Virus record (IMG/VR): IMGVR_UViG_3300033182_001262
Span: 1-25,856 of that record
Length of the DNA: 25,856 bases
DNA from: a virus
Reading direction: 5' to 3' (one strand)
In this document: positions 7,804 through 14,823 of the stretch, piece by piece
How positions within the stretch are numbered: position 1 is the first letter of the stretch
How the letters are laid out: every line of letters starts with the position of its first letter
The notes under the pieces: model-generated
What the model was told of the DNA's origin: nothing
Seen by the model: only the letters and a program-made list of their open reading frames with translations
The model's database searches: none
Program-made: the position numbers and the translations under genes

Positions 7804-8960
7804 ACATTACACCGCACGGACTAAACTACAGCTTTGGCACTGATACAGAAATGGGTATGTGGGATTCTACATGGAATTCACAGTTCGATCCTGCATATGT
7901 TGATCGTATCCAAGGTGAAGTTCAAGTTAGTCCTTGGGCACGTGTTCTAAAGATTGTGCAAGAGTTTCCAAGATTATACTTGGATGACATTGACGACATG
8001 GAACTGGTGCATGCACTGGCTGCTGAATATGCTGACGAGTTCAGTCATATTTGGGTTGTCAATGAAAAATATGTGGTTGCAGATGATTTTCCATGGCATT
8101 GGAGACCAGCTGGACCAGATACTGACTACGTGTATGAATTTCCACGTGTAAGTCATCGCAGTAAACGACCGTTGGGCTGGGATATTATACGTCTTGTACC
8201 AACTAGAAACACTCCCAAGGAAACAATCAAAAGTCGTATTATTGCAGGATATGTAGATACAGAATTTGATATTTGCTTTATCAGCTATCACGAAAGCGAA
8301 GCAGACAGAAACTTTCAGCGTCTTAGCGAACGGTTTCCTGAAGTTCGCCATATTCGTAATATCAAAGGTATCGAAAACGCATACAAAGAAGCTGGAACCA
8401 CCAGCTCAAGCGAAATGGTGTGGATCGTTGATGCTGATGCAGTTGTACTAGATCACTTCCGATTTGATTTTGTGCCTCCTAAAAGCAAGCGGAATAATAC
8501 AACTTACTGTTGGCGAGCTCGAAATCCTGTAAATGGATTAGAGTATGGTTATGGTGCAATCAAACTGTTTCCAAGAAAACAGTTGATGGACATGGGTAAT
8601 AGAATGCCAGATTTTAGTACCAATGTTGCATTTTTCCAACCAATCGATCAAGTCAGCAATATCACAGCTTTCAACAAAGATCCATATCGTACATGGCGTG
8701 CAGCGTTCCGCGAAGCAGCTAAACTATCTAGTAACATTATTAGTAATAGTAGAGTGCAAGAAAATCAGGAACGGTTGGACAAATGGACCACAGTCGACAA
8801 TGGTGCTCGTTTTGGACGCTATGCACTGCGTGGTGCAAAAGACGGTGCAGCATATGGCGAAAAATTTGCCAATGACAAAAAGCAGTTAGCAAAAATCAAT
8901 GACTTTGATTGGCTCAAGGAGCAATTCTTGCAGTCAATGAAGAAAAAGCTAACTGTATAA
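7800..8960 (+). CDS. Glycosyltransferase-like protein, second in cassette (386 aa)
   Basis: It starts on ATG overlapping the preceding stop (ATGA). The N-terminal 140 residues are aromatic-rich (FSHIWVVNEKYVVADDFPWH, DTDYVYEFPRVSH). From about residue 155 a GT-A-like domain is visible: FDICFISYHESEADRNFQRL, FPEVRHIRNIKGIENAYKEA, then MVWIVDADAVVLDHF with DxD at D211/D213, and later YGYGAIKLFPRKQL. This arrangement matches a marine-virus family I recall as glycosyltransferase-like, without a known substrate. No membrane segment is seen. The stop is only 5 nt from the stop of the convergent Nudix gene, and a hairpin followed by T7 that could end this transcript lies just downstream, inside that gene. 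Confidence 0.72.
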   Translation: MNITPHGLNYSFGTDTEMGMWDSTWNSQFDPAYVDRIQGEVQVSPWARVLKIVQEFPRLYLDDIDDMELVHALAAEYADEFSHIWVVNEKYVVADDFPWHWRPAGPDTDYVYEFPRVSHRSKRPLGWDIIRLVPTRNTPKETIKSRIIAGYVDTEFDICFISYHESEADRNFQRLSERFPEVRHIRNIKGIENAYKEAGTTSSSEMVWIVDADAVVLDHFRFDFVPPKSKRNNTTYCWRARNPVNGLEYGYGAIKLFPRKQLMDMGNRMPDFSTNVAFFQPIDQVSNITAFNKDPYRTWRAAFREAAKLSSNIISNSRVQENQERLDKWTTVDNGARFGRYALRGAKDGAAYGEKFANDKKQLAKINDFDWLKEQFLQSMKKKLTV

Positions 8961-8965
8961 CACGC

Positions 8966-9412
8966 CTAATCTAAATTGGAACCTGTACCTGAACTATGTT
9001 TCTTGTATATGGTTCCAATTTTTTTGGCTATACGTTTTTCGTAGAGTATATTTTTACTTCCTGGATGCAACGGTCTTGGCCAGTTGCCTATTTTTACCCA
9101 ACAGTACCCATCGCTTTCGTTATTCAGTATAGGAATAAATTCTTCGTACACAGTTACAACAAACGTATGATATTCAAACTCGCCACGTTTGCTGTCAAAC
9201 GTGTGCAACGGATACACTTTTTGCATCTCCGGTATCATACCAATTTCTTCTTCTAGTTCTCTAAGCAGGGTTTCAATAGGGCGCTCGTCCTTTTCTGCTT
9301 TGCCTCCCCAAAACGCCCAAGTACGAGGATGGCTAGTATTGCTACTTCTTTGCTGTAAACAAATGCGCCCGGTGTCAAGTGCTAAGAAAAGACATCCGCT
9401 GGCTGTTATCAA
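8966..9412 (-). CDS. Nudix hydrolase (148 aa)
   Basis: Contains a complete Nudix box GX5EX7REUXEEXGU at residues 37-59 (G37 K A E K D E43 … R51 E L E E55 E56 I G58), preceded by the usual GxxxLALDTGRICL strands and PRTWAFWGG. The family hydrolyses nucleoside diphosphates linked to another moiety, and E52/E55/E56 are expected metal ligands. I chose TTG at 9412. It overlaps the gp15 stop (TTGA), lies 8 nt after GGAGA (9425-9421), and begins exactly where the Nudix fold begins. An upstream in-frame TTG at 9466 would overlap gp15 by 58 nt and lacks that Shine-Dalgarno. It is the last gene of the minus-strand operon. Substrate is unknown; nucleotide-pool sanitation, ADP-ribose or cap-like NAD hydrolysis are all possible. 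Confidence 0.85.
   Translation of the reverse strand: MITASGCLFLALDTGRICLQQRSSNTSHPRTWAFWGGKAEKDERPIETLLRELEEEIGMIPEMQKVYPLHTFDSKRGEFEYHTFVVTVYEEFIPILNNESDGYCWVKIGNWPRPLHPGSKNILYEKRIAKKIGTIYKKHSSGTGSNLD
8973..9025 (+). terminator. Rho-independent-like terminator inside the opposing Nudix gene
   Basis: AAATTGGAACC (8973-8983) pairs perfectly with GGTTCCAATTT (9011-9021), an 11-bp stem with a 27-nt loop, followed by a run of seven T (9019-9025) on the plus strand. It lies 13 nt past the end of the second glycosyltransferase gene. The long loop is atypical. On the minus strand no T-run follows. Confidence 0.6.
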
Positions 9413-10761
9413 ATAAACAATCTCCAAAATCCTGGTTTGTAACGCTGCTGATATGCGTTTACCCAATCGCTGCCGTCCCAGTACAATAGTGTGTCTGTGT
9501 CGTTGTCTGTTACATATGGATCTCCGCTAGCAGCACTGGCATCAAAGCTCACTGTCCAGTTTGTTCCATCGTATGCAATGATATCGCCTGCGTCTGCACT
9601 GATAGTACCCCAATTTGCACCACTGGGCACTGCTGCGGTTACAATGTATCTTTGTCCACTGGCCGCGGCAGGCAGTGTGCCATCACCTGGATAACTGGTT
9701 TGTGGGTTTACAACATCATCTACTGCGGTTAGTGTAGCAGCAGGCAAAGTATCTTCATCCAGTGTGAGTATCAATTTGGTACTGTCCGAACTGTGAAAAT
9801 CAATTGTACCAATTACATCATCGTCGTTGTCATCGGGTGTACCTGCAAGACGCAGTCTAAGTTGACTGTATCCTGGATTCAACTCGCCGTATGGTATCAA
9901 TACCTTTTCCCAATCCAATGTGACACCGTTTTCATCTGTGGTACCAAAACTTCTGTTGAGCAGTTGTACTTCGTTTCCTGTAACTTGAATGTAATATTGA
10001 CTTGGCGTTACCACAACGTAACTCAAATCATCGTATGTAAAACTGTTTCCGGCTGCAAAGTCGTCCACTTGATCTTCGCTTACTGTGTACAGCTTGTTGA
10101 TAATTGTGTGAATGATTTTGTTTCTGTTGAACTTGGCAGGCGGTGTTAGATTGATTTGTGTACTGAATGTTAGCGTACCAATATCAATGATATCTTCTGT
10201 ACCCACTGGCTGACTTCTACTGCTGAAGTTGATGTTTGTAAGTTCGTTGTAGGTAAGCGCAGTCCAATCAAACGGATTGTTACTGGTATTCAAATCCACA
10301 GTTGGATTGAACAATACCAACAGTTGTTCAAACAGTTGTAGTTTTTGATCAGTGTTGCTGGTCCATATATCTACATTGACATCCAAGTTGTAAGGCACAG
10401 GAATATGCCTAGTAATACTGTATGCATTGCCTGGTTCGTTTGTGTATTCGCCAGTGCTTTCGTTGAAGTTCTTTTCATAAACAGAACGAGTTTCTGTGTA
10501 CGTAGGACTCATTCTGCGTTCTGGTGCCATGCGCAATCCTGTGATATACACACTCATCATTGGAACACTGAGCATTTTGTTTTCTGAGTTTTCACGCATA
10601 ATAGCAGCAGCCATGCGCGAAGGATCTCCGTATTTCACTGGTACTGTTCTGTAAATTGGATCCCCTGCGGGTCCAGTGCCAATTTGCACACTGAAGTTGC
10701 TGAACAGCCTGACAAACTGTAAAAGATATCTTCTTATTTGTTTGTCATAGAAATAGTTCAT
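9409..10761 (-). CDS. gp15: Tail completion and sheath stabiliser protein gp15-like (450 aa)
   Basis: The N-terminus MNYFYDKQIRRYLLQFVRLF aligns by eye with T4 gp15 (MFGYFYNSSFRRYATLM) and with cyanophage homologues. These share the segments VKYGDPSRMAAAIMRENSEN, RHIPVPYNLDVNVDIWTSNT, QKLQLFEQLLVLFNPTVDL and TLTFSTQINLTPPAKFN. gp15 caps the T4 tail tube/sheath and joins it to the neck. At 450 residues it is much longer than T4 gp15 (272). The extra C-terminal part (about residues 367-450) holds two copies of a small beta module (GQRYIVT…IIAYDGTNW and TLLYWDGSDWV) also found in the gp14 and gp18 homologues here. The ATG follows GGAG and overlaps the stop of the small membrane protein gene (ATGA), so it is translated from the minus-strand operon. 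Confidence 0.85.
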   Translation of the reverse strand: MNYFYDKQIRRYLLQFVRLFSNFSVQIGTGPAGDPIYRTVPVKYGDPSRMAAAIMRENSENKMLSVPMMSVYITGLRMAPERRMSPTYTETRSVYEKNFNESTGEYTNEPGNAYSITRHIPVPYNLDVNVDIWTSNTDQKLQLFEQLLVLFNPTVDLNTSNNPFDWTALTYNELTNINFSSRSQPVGTEDIIDIGTLTFSTQINLTPPAKFNRNKIIHTIINKLYTVSEDQVDDFAAGNSFTYDDLSYVVVTPSQYYIQVTGNEVQLLNRSFGTTDENGVTLDWEKVLIPYGELNPGYSQLRLRLAGTPDDNDDDVIGTIDFHSSDSTKLILTLDEDTLPAATLTAVDDVVNPQTSYPGDGTLPAAASGQRYIVTAAVPSGANWGTISADAGDIIAYDGTNWTVSFDASAASGDPYVTDNDTDTLLYWDGSDWVNAYQQRYKPGFWRLFI

Positions 10762-11030
10762 TTTTCGCTCCAGTCAGAAATGCGTTTGAAAATAGGAATG
10801 AAAATCAAACCAATGATACAACCAAATGCTGTGCCAAACGCAAGGTCCCAGCTGGCTGTGCTAGCACCTCCTAGAAAGTCACTAACAGCATTGCCAATGC
10901 CTGCGCCTACAACAGCAGCAAGTCCTTTTTGAAATCTAGCCGGTAGATACTTTTCAACACTGAGCCCAGTCATTGCGCCTAGTATCATGATAGCATTGTC
11001 TACAATACCAAAAATTATGAATTGAATCAT
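10758..11030 (-). CDS. Small membrane protein, holin-like in form (90 aa)
   Basis: A 90-residue hydrophobic protein with about three membrane-capable segments: residues 2-22 (FIIFGIVDNAIMILGAMTGL), 35-53 (GLAAVVGAGIGNAVSDFLGG) and 61-81 (LAFGTAFGCIIGLIFIPIF), ending in a charged tail (KRISDWSEK). Size and topology fit a phage holin, but no holin family motif is recognised. It sits between gp14 and gp15, not next to a lysis enzyme. Glycine-rich helices and the DNA/SD pattern (GIVDN, GNAVSD) look conserved-family-like. Start and stop overlap both neighbours (TAATG upstream, ATGA downstream), so expression is tightly coupled to neck-protein synthesis. Membrane location is a confident reading; lysis function is only a guess. 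Confidence 0.75.
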   Translation of the reverse strand: MIQFIIFGIVDNAIMILGAMTGLSVEKYLPARFQKGLAAVVGAGIGNAVSDFLGGASTASWDLAFGTAFGCIIGLIFIPIFKRISDWSEK

Positions 11031-12106
11031 TATGAGTTTTCATCCTTTGGTGGTAATACTTGAGATAGTGGAGTTCGTACATCAAACTCGTCGTTGTGAA
11101 CACTGTCTTTGCCCATTTGATTTACAAAGTCTTCCACAGTGCTGTATACACTATCATCCCAAGTTCTTGTTGTAATGTTGTCGTATAGTCTGACCCATTT
11201 GGCACCTCTGCGCACAAACAATCTGTTTGGATCAAAGTCTGTACGTATAAAATAGTCGCCTTCATTTGGATCAGCTGGGAAACTCAAACCAGTTGGTATT
11301 GTTTCGCCGTGGTTATATGCATTGCTAGCAGGTGCAGCACCTGTGTACAAATGGTCGTCGTCTTTTTCGCCTTTGTAGTTTTCTTCTGCTTGTGCAATAA
11401 TTTTTTCGTTGTAATCAAGTTCTTGGTTGTATGTGCTAACAAGACTTGCAAGGCTGTCTTGATCATCATTGCTGCCCAACAAATTGGTGTATTCTTGTGA
11501 ATCGTTTAGCGGTGATAATTTTACACGCCAAATGTGCGGGTACCAAGTTTGACTGAAGCCTTCGCTGCCTCTGCTTGCATCAGTTACAGTGTAAAATTTG
11601 GGTATTGGTTTTTTACTTTGATCCAATGCAAGTTCGTCTAGCAGGTGTGGCATTTCAATAACATCACCTGCCATAAGACGTCTGCCCATTCTAGTGATCA
11701 TGTCGTTTTGATGGAATGTCATAAACAGTGTGTCGTTTGTTAGAAACAAACCAAATTGCGACAAATCAAAATCAGTGTCTGCTACATTGTACACTCCGCG
11801 AAGTTCATAAATGTCAGGATCGTACATTCTGTCTCTGTTTTCCAAAAACAATATGTCCTGTACATCCAGTTCATTCAATGATGCTTCTAAATTTGTTTCA
11901 ATGTCGTTTGCATCTGTCATACTACTGTCCAAGTAGTTGGGTTGGCTCTTGTCGTCTGTGCTGTTGACCACAGCATCTGCATCAGGACCCAGGTACTTGT
12001 GTACTATAACACCTACTCCGCCAATGTCAAATTGTTCACGGATGGTTCTATCCATGAAATAGTAATCACTGGTTTTCTGAGATTTGTATAAACTCAGTCT
12101 AGGCAT
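11030..12106 (-). CDS. gp14: Neck protein gp14-like (358 aa)
   Basis: Features matching my recollection of marine T4-like gp14 are QDILFLENRDRMYDPDIYEL, FGLFLTNDTLFMTFHQND, the ADG-type segment RLMAGDVIEMPHLLDE, and IPKFYTVTDASRGSEGFSQT followed by WYPHIWRVKLSPLNDSQEY. In T4, gp13 and gp14 form the neck that joins the filled head to the tail. Its position beside gp15 supports the call. Residues 273-310 (PADPNEGDYFIRTDFDPNRL…GAKWVRLYDN) are a beta module repeated in the gp15 and gp18 homologues. ATG at 12106 has AGAGGA upstream and overlaps the previous gene by 8 nt. gp13 lies on the opposite strand about 1.3 kb away (measured from the operon's first gene), unlike the collinear T4 order. Confidence 0.75.
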   Translation of the reverse strand: MPRLSLYKSQKTSDYYFMDRTIREQFDIGGVGVIVHKYLGPDADAVVNSTDDKSQPNYLDSSMTDANDIETNLEASLNELDVQDILFLENRDRMYDPDIYELRGVYNVADTDFDLSQFGLFLTNDTLFMTFHQNDMITRMGRRLMAGDVIEMPHLLDELALDQSKKPIPKFYTVTDASRGSEGFSQTWYPHIWRVKLSPLNDSQEYTNLLGSNDDQDSLASLVSTYNQELDYNEKIIAQAEENYKGEKDDDHLYTGAAPASNAYNHGETIPTGLSFPADPNEGDYFIRTDFDPNRLFVRRGAKWVRLYDNITTRTWDDSVYSTVEDFVNQMGKDSVHNDEFDVRTPLSQVLPPKDENS

Positions 12107-12725
12107 TATAGTCCTCTCTGACCAACTGCATTACATCTTCGTCTACTACAACATTGTCATAGTACCAGTCGATTTTGCCAGCAGCAAATGCAGCTTCTAG
12201 CAGCGTTTCGTGTTCATCGTTGGCCATGTAGTCTTGTATTACATCTTCGTGTTCCAGCATTTCTCCGCTGAAATGACTCAGTCCATATGAACTGAATTCA
12301 AATGATTTGATTTCTTCTTCGTTGATATTGCTCAATGGACGGCTAAAGATAAAAAATTCTTTGGTATATTCTCTAAGAAGATTTACTGCAATAGGTGCCT
12401 GGCTGTAATCGTCGATGTCTGCACTGTTGTTAGGTTCTGCAATGTATGTAGCCTTTGACTGTTGGCTTTGCAACAGCATGTCTATGTTTTGATTTTCAAA
12501 AACATAAAAAACATCAGTGAGCAACAGTACCCAATCGTAGTTGTTTTCTTTGAACCAATCAATGTGTTCACGCGGATCTCGTTGACCGGAGTCAGGTAGC
12601 AAATACTTGGTATCTTCTACACCAATATCTAATCTATCCAAGCTCATGCTCATCTGAGCTATCCATTTGTCAATGTGCGCTTCACTGAAGTCGTTCATGT
12701 TCCATACTATTGCACCTATTTTCAT
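12099..12725 (-). CDS. Hypothetical protein, first gene of the minus-strand neck operon (208 aa)
   Basis: ATG at 12725 is preceded by AGGAG and by a late promoter on the minus strand. The protein begins MKIGAIVWNMNDFSEAHIDK and contains a hydrophobic strand NYDWVLLLTDVFYVFENQN. It then becomes very acidic (NINEEEIKSFEF, MLEHEDVIQDYMANDEHETL, VVVDEDVMQLVRED). The alternating beta strand and helix pattern and the strand ending in an acidic residue are loosely reminiscent of a GT-A or Rossmann-like domain, but no DxD triad is clear. I do not recognise the family. Overlap with gp14 suggests a role in, or coexpression with, tail/neck assembly. Confidence 0.7.
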   Translation of the reverse strand: MKIGAIVWNMNDFSEAHIDKWIAQMSMSLDRLDIGVEDTKYLLPDSGQRDPREHIDWFKENNYDWVLLLTDVFYVFENQNIDMLLQSQQSKATYIAEPNNSADIDDYSQAPIAVNLLREYTKEFFIFSRPLSNINEEEIKSFEFSSYGLSHFSGEMLEHEDVIQDYMANDEHETLLEAAFAAGKIDWYYDNVVVDEDVMQLVREDYNA

Positions 12726-12746
12726 GGTAAGTCTCCTGGTTACTAG

Positions 12747-12754
12747 TATTTATT
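12747..12754 (-). promoter_or_regulatory. Late promoter element for the minus-strand operon (AATAAATA)
   Basis: The plus strand reads TATTTATT, so AATAAATA lies on the minus strand, 21 nt before the operon's first ATG. Standard late geometry puts the start near 12741. The resulting leader of about 16 nt contains the AGGAG at 12737-12733. Confidence 0.7.
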
Positions 12755-12757
12755 TGA

Positions 12758-12786
12758 TTGACAACTATTCAATACTGCTATATACT
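12758..12786 (+). promoter_or_regulatory. Strong sigma70-like promoter for the 12814 gene
   Basis: TTGACA (12758-12763), exactly 17 nt, TATACT (12781-12786): a consensus -35 and a 5/6 -10. It is divergent from, and immediately beside, the minus-strand late promoter, so one 76-nt gap serves two transcription programmes. Confidence 0.8.
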
Positions 12787-12813
12787 TACACAGTAAAATG
12801 AATGGAGATACCT

Positions 12814-13983
12814 ATGGCTCGTGCAGCAAAAGCAGCAAAAGTAACAAAACGCAAAGCACCTCGTAGACAAAGACGTGGCAGTGAGTGGGATATGGTTCCG
12901 GTTGACAAGGGCTGGCATGCAGCACAGTATCATATTCATTACATGATCGAAAGTAAATCATGGGAAACCAAAGTACGTGAGTATATCAAAAAACACTATG
13001 ATAAGAAAACTGTTGCGGCTATCAATAAGCTACCGGCTTGGAAGGTTGGTGGGAAGAGCCACTATGCAACTGCGGCTGTTTTTGAAGAACAACGACCTGA
13101 TTTGATACACGAAAGTTATGTAGGAAGACTTGATGCATGGATCAAAAGTCTAGCAGAAGAAGGCGCAAAGATTGTAGAAGAAAAGAAAGCTGAAGAAAAA
13201 GCCAAAAGCAAACGCTATGTGCCTACTATTCAGGAACGGCTAGAAGAAGCAGCAGAAATCAAGTACGAAAACATTGAAGGATGGCTAGACGACTTCATTC
13301 GTGATCCAAAGAAGAATCCGCTAAAAGGACACAACATACTTGGTGAGCTGAAAAAACAAGGTGTCAACTTGGGACATGTGCGTTTTTACAAAAAATGGTA
13401 TGCAGGTCCGCAGGATGAAATCGACGAGCTTATGACACTGCCCCCTGCTAACAAGCGTAACGAAATGCAAAAGCAACTAGCAGAAGGATACAGCACATAT
13501 ACAAAAGCGCAACTGAAAGATCTACAGATGTTCTATCAGCGTCTGTTTCAAGCATTTGACATTTTGCAAGCAGAAAACAAACACAATCGTATTGTGCGCA
13601 AGCCCAAAAAGAAAAGTGCAGCTGAACTAACCAAGAAAATGAAGTACAAAATCAGTGATCCAGATTTTGGCATTGCCAGTGTGAAGCCAGAAGAAATTGT
13701 TGGTGCAAACATGCTGGTGGTGTTCAACTGTAAAACTAGAAAACTGGGCATATACTATCCTGAGGATCATGCACAGTTCAGTGTAAAAGGCACAACACTA
13801 CAGTTCTTTGACGAGAAACGCAGTACACAGAAAACAGTGCGCAAGCCACTTGAAGTACTGCCTGAGTACAAAAAAGCACCCAAAACACGCTGCATGAAAC
13901 TGTATGAAAGTCTCAAAACCACAAACACAAAAATGAACGGACGTTTCAATGACGAGACCGTCATACTGAGAGTTTTCAAATAA
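12814..13983 (+). CDS. Conserved-looking hypothetical basic protein (389 aa)
   Basis: ATG at 12814 lies 5 nt after GGAGA (12804-12808); the in-frame ATG at 12802 overlaps that Shine-Dalgarno and is unlikely to be used. The N-terminus is very basic (MARAAKAAKVTKRKAPRRQR), suggesting nucleic-acid or capsid contact. Next come GWHAAQYHIHYMIESKSWET, an E/K-rich coiled-coil stretch (IVEEKKAEEKAKSKR) near residues 120-140, and a C-terminal beta-rich part (ANMLVVFNCKTRKLGIYYPE, VKGTTLQFFDEK, TRCMKLYESLKTT). I have a faint recollection of similar proteins in cyanomyoviruses, annotated only as hypothetical. A strong sigma70-like promoter predicts expression earlier than the surrounding structural genes. 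The gp13 late promoter overlaps its last codons. Confidence 0.75.
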   Translation: MARAAKAAKVTKRKAPRRQRRGSEWDMVPVDKGWHAAQYHIHYMIESKSWETKVREYIKKHYDKKTVAAINKLPAWKVGGKSHYATAAVFEEQRPDLIHESYVGRLDAWIKSLAEEGAKIVEEKKAEEKAKSKRYVPTIQERLEEAAEIKYENIEGWLDDFIRDPKKNPLKGHNILGELKKQGVNLGHVRFYKKWYAGPQDEIDELMTLPPANKRNEMQKQLAEGYSTYTKAQLKDLQMFYQRLFQAFDILQAENKHNRIVRKPKKKSAAELTKKMKYKISDPDFGIASVKPEEIVGANMLVVFNCKTRKLGIYYPEDHAQFSVKGTTLQFFDEKRSTQKTVRKPLEVLPEYKKAPKTRCMKLYESLKTTNTKMNGRFNDETVILRVFK

Positions 13984-13986
13984 ATA
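13979..13986 (+). promoter_or_regulatory. Late promoter element abutting gp13 (AATAAATA)
   Basis: AATAAATA overlaps the stop of the 12814 gene. Its last base is 5 nt before the gp13 ATG, so standard late spacing places +1 on the A of the start codon (13992). No Shine-Dalgarno precedes gp13, consistent with a leaderless message. Confidence 0.65.
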
Positions 13987-13991
13987 ATAGC

Positions 13992-14729
13992 ATGACAGCT
14001 ACAAATGACCTAATCAAAGAAATAGAACTTCGCCTTGGCGGACAAATGGTAGACGTAGAGCTTGATCCTGAGCACTACGATCTTTGTGTTCGCAAGGCAT
14101 TGGAAAAGTATCGCCAACGTGCAGAAAACAGTGTCGAAGAAGCATTTGTGTTTTTAGACATTGTGGAAGAAGTAAGCGAGTATATACTGCCTAAAGATAT
14201 CATCGAAGTGCGTGATATCTATCAAAGGACCAGTGGTACCAATCAAAGTACAGGAAACGATATTGAACCATTTGAAGCAGCATACTTGAACACCTATTTG
14301 TTAGCAGGTGGTAGAGCAGGTGGTTTAGCAACATTTGATGCGCTACAGCAGCACAGAGAAACACTGGGCAGATTGTTTGGTTCAGAAATACTTTTTACTT
14401 GGAACGAACGTAACAAAAAACTCACACTGCACAGAAAAGTCAAAGCCAACAACAGTGTGGTACTGCATGTTTACAAAGAAGTAGGACAAGATGCACTACT
14501 AGAAGATGTATATGCAGGACCATGGCTAAAAGAATATGCACTGCAACAAGCCAAACTAATTCTAGCAGAAGCACGTGGCAAGTTTACACAGATTGCTGGG
14601 CCACAGGGCGGCACTACATTGAACAGTGATGCATTGAGAGTTGATGCACAGACTGCATTGGAAAAACTAGAACAAGATCTAAAAACCTATGCAGAAGGCT
14701 CAGCAGGCTTTGGCATCATTATTGGCTAA
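13992..14729 (+). CDS. gp13: Neck protein gp13-like (245 aa)
   Basis: Matches my recollection of cyanophage gp13. Landmarks are IEIELRLG-type N-terminal helix (LIKEIELRLGGQMVDVELD), ALEKYRQRAENSVEEAFVFL, EYILPKDIIEVRDIYQR, EPFEAAYLNTYLLAGG, GRLFGSEILFTWNERNKKLT, AGPWLKEYALQQAKLILAEA, RGKFTQIAGPQGGTTLNSDA and a C-terminal GFGIIIG. In T4, gp13 binds the portal vertex after packaging and, with gp14, forms the neck for tail docking. Length is somewhat below T4 gp13 (309), as usual for marine relatives. It sits directly upstream of gp18, not next to gp14, which is on the other strand. There is no Shine-Dalgarno; see the overlapping late promoter. Confidence 0.88.
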   Translation: MTATNDLIKEIELRLGGQMVDVELDPEHYDLCVRKALEKYRQRAENSVEEAFVFLDIVEEVSEYILPKDIIEVRDIYQRTSGTNQSTGNDIEPFEAAYLNTYLLAGGRAGGLATFDALQQHRETLGRLFGSEILFTWNERNKKLTLHRKVKANNSVVLHVYKEVGQDALLEDVYAGPWLKEYALQQAKLILAEARGKFTQIAGPQGGTTLNSDALRVDAQTALEKLEQDLKTYAEGSAGFGIIIG

Positions 14730-14769
14730 TCATTATATACCCACATAACTGTAAATTAGGCGGTTTTAG

Positions 14770-14817
14770 CCCTTTCTCCCATAAATACATTTAGAAGATA
14801 CCTAACTAGAGAAAGGG
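14770..14817 (+). promoter_or_regulatory. Inverted repeat able to hide the gp18 Shine-Dalgarno
   Basis: CCCTTTCTC (14770-14778) is the exact complement of GAGAAAGGG (14809-14817), which contains the gp18 Shine-Dalgarno. The late promoter lies between the arms, so only read-through RNA carries both arms. Confidence 0.55.
14780..14787 (+). promoter_or_regulatory. Late promoter element for gp18 (CATAAATA)
   Basis: CATAAATA, the form common in cyanophage late promoters (NATAAATA), 36 nt before the gp18 ATG. Predicted start near 14793 gives a 31-nt leader carrying AAAGGGA. Confidence 0.75.
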
Positions 14818-14823
14818 AATAAA

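Noticed and set aside
9413-9466. Upstream TTG start for the Nudix gene
   Set aside because: It overlaps gp15 by 58 nt, while TTG 9412 has GGAGA 8 nt upstream and the protein fold begins there. Both are TTG, so some doubt remains.
12802-12813. Alternative ATG 12 nt upstream for the basic unknown protein
   Set aside because: It overlaps GGAGA, which is ideally placed for ATG 12814, and would leave under 10 nt of leader from the predicted start site.
14750-14780. Possible terminator between gp13 and gp18 (GGC…GCC with T-rich stretch)
   Set aside because: The stem is only about 4 bp with mismatches and no clean T-run; the sequence is better explained by the Shine-Dalgarno-pairing arm.
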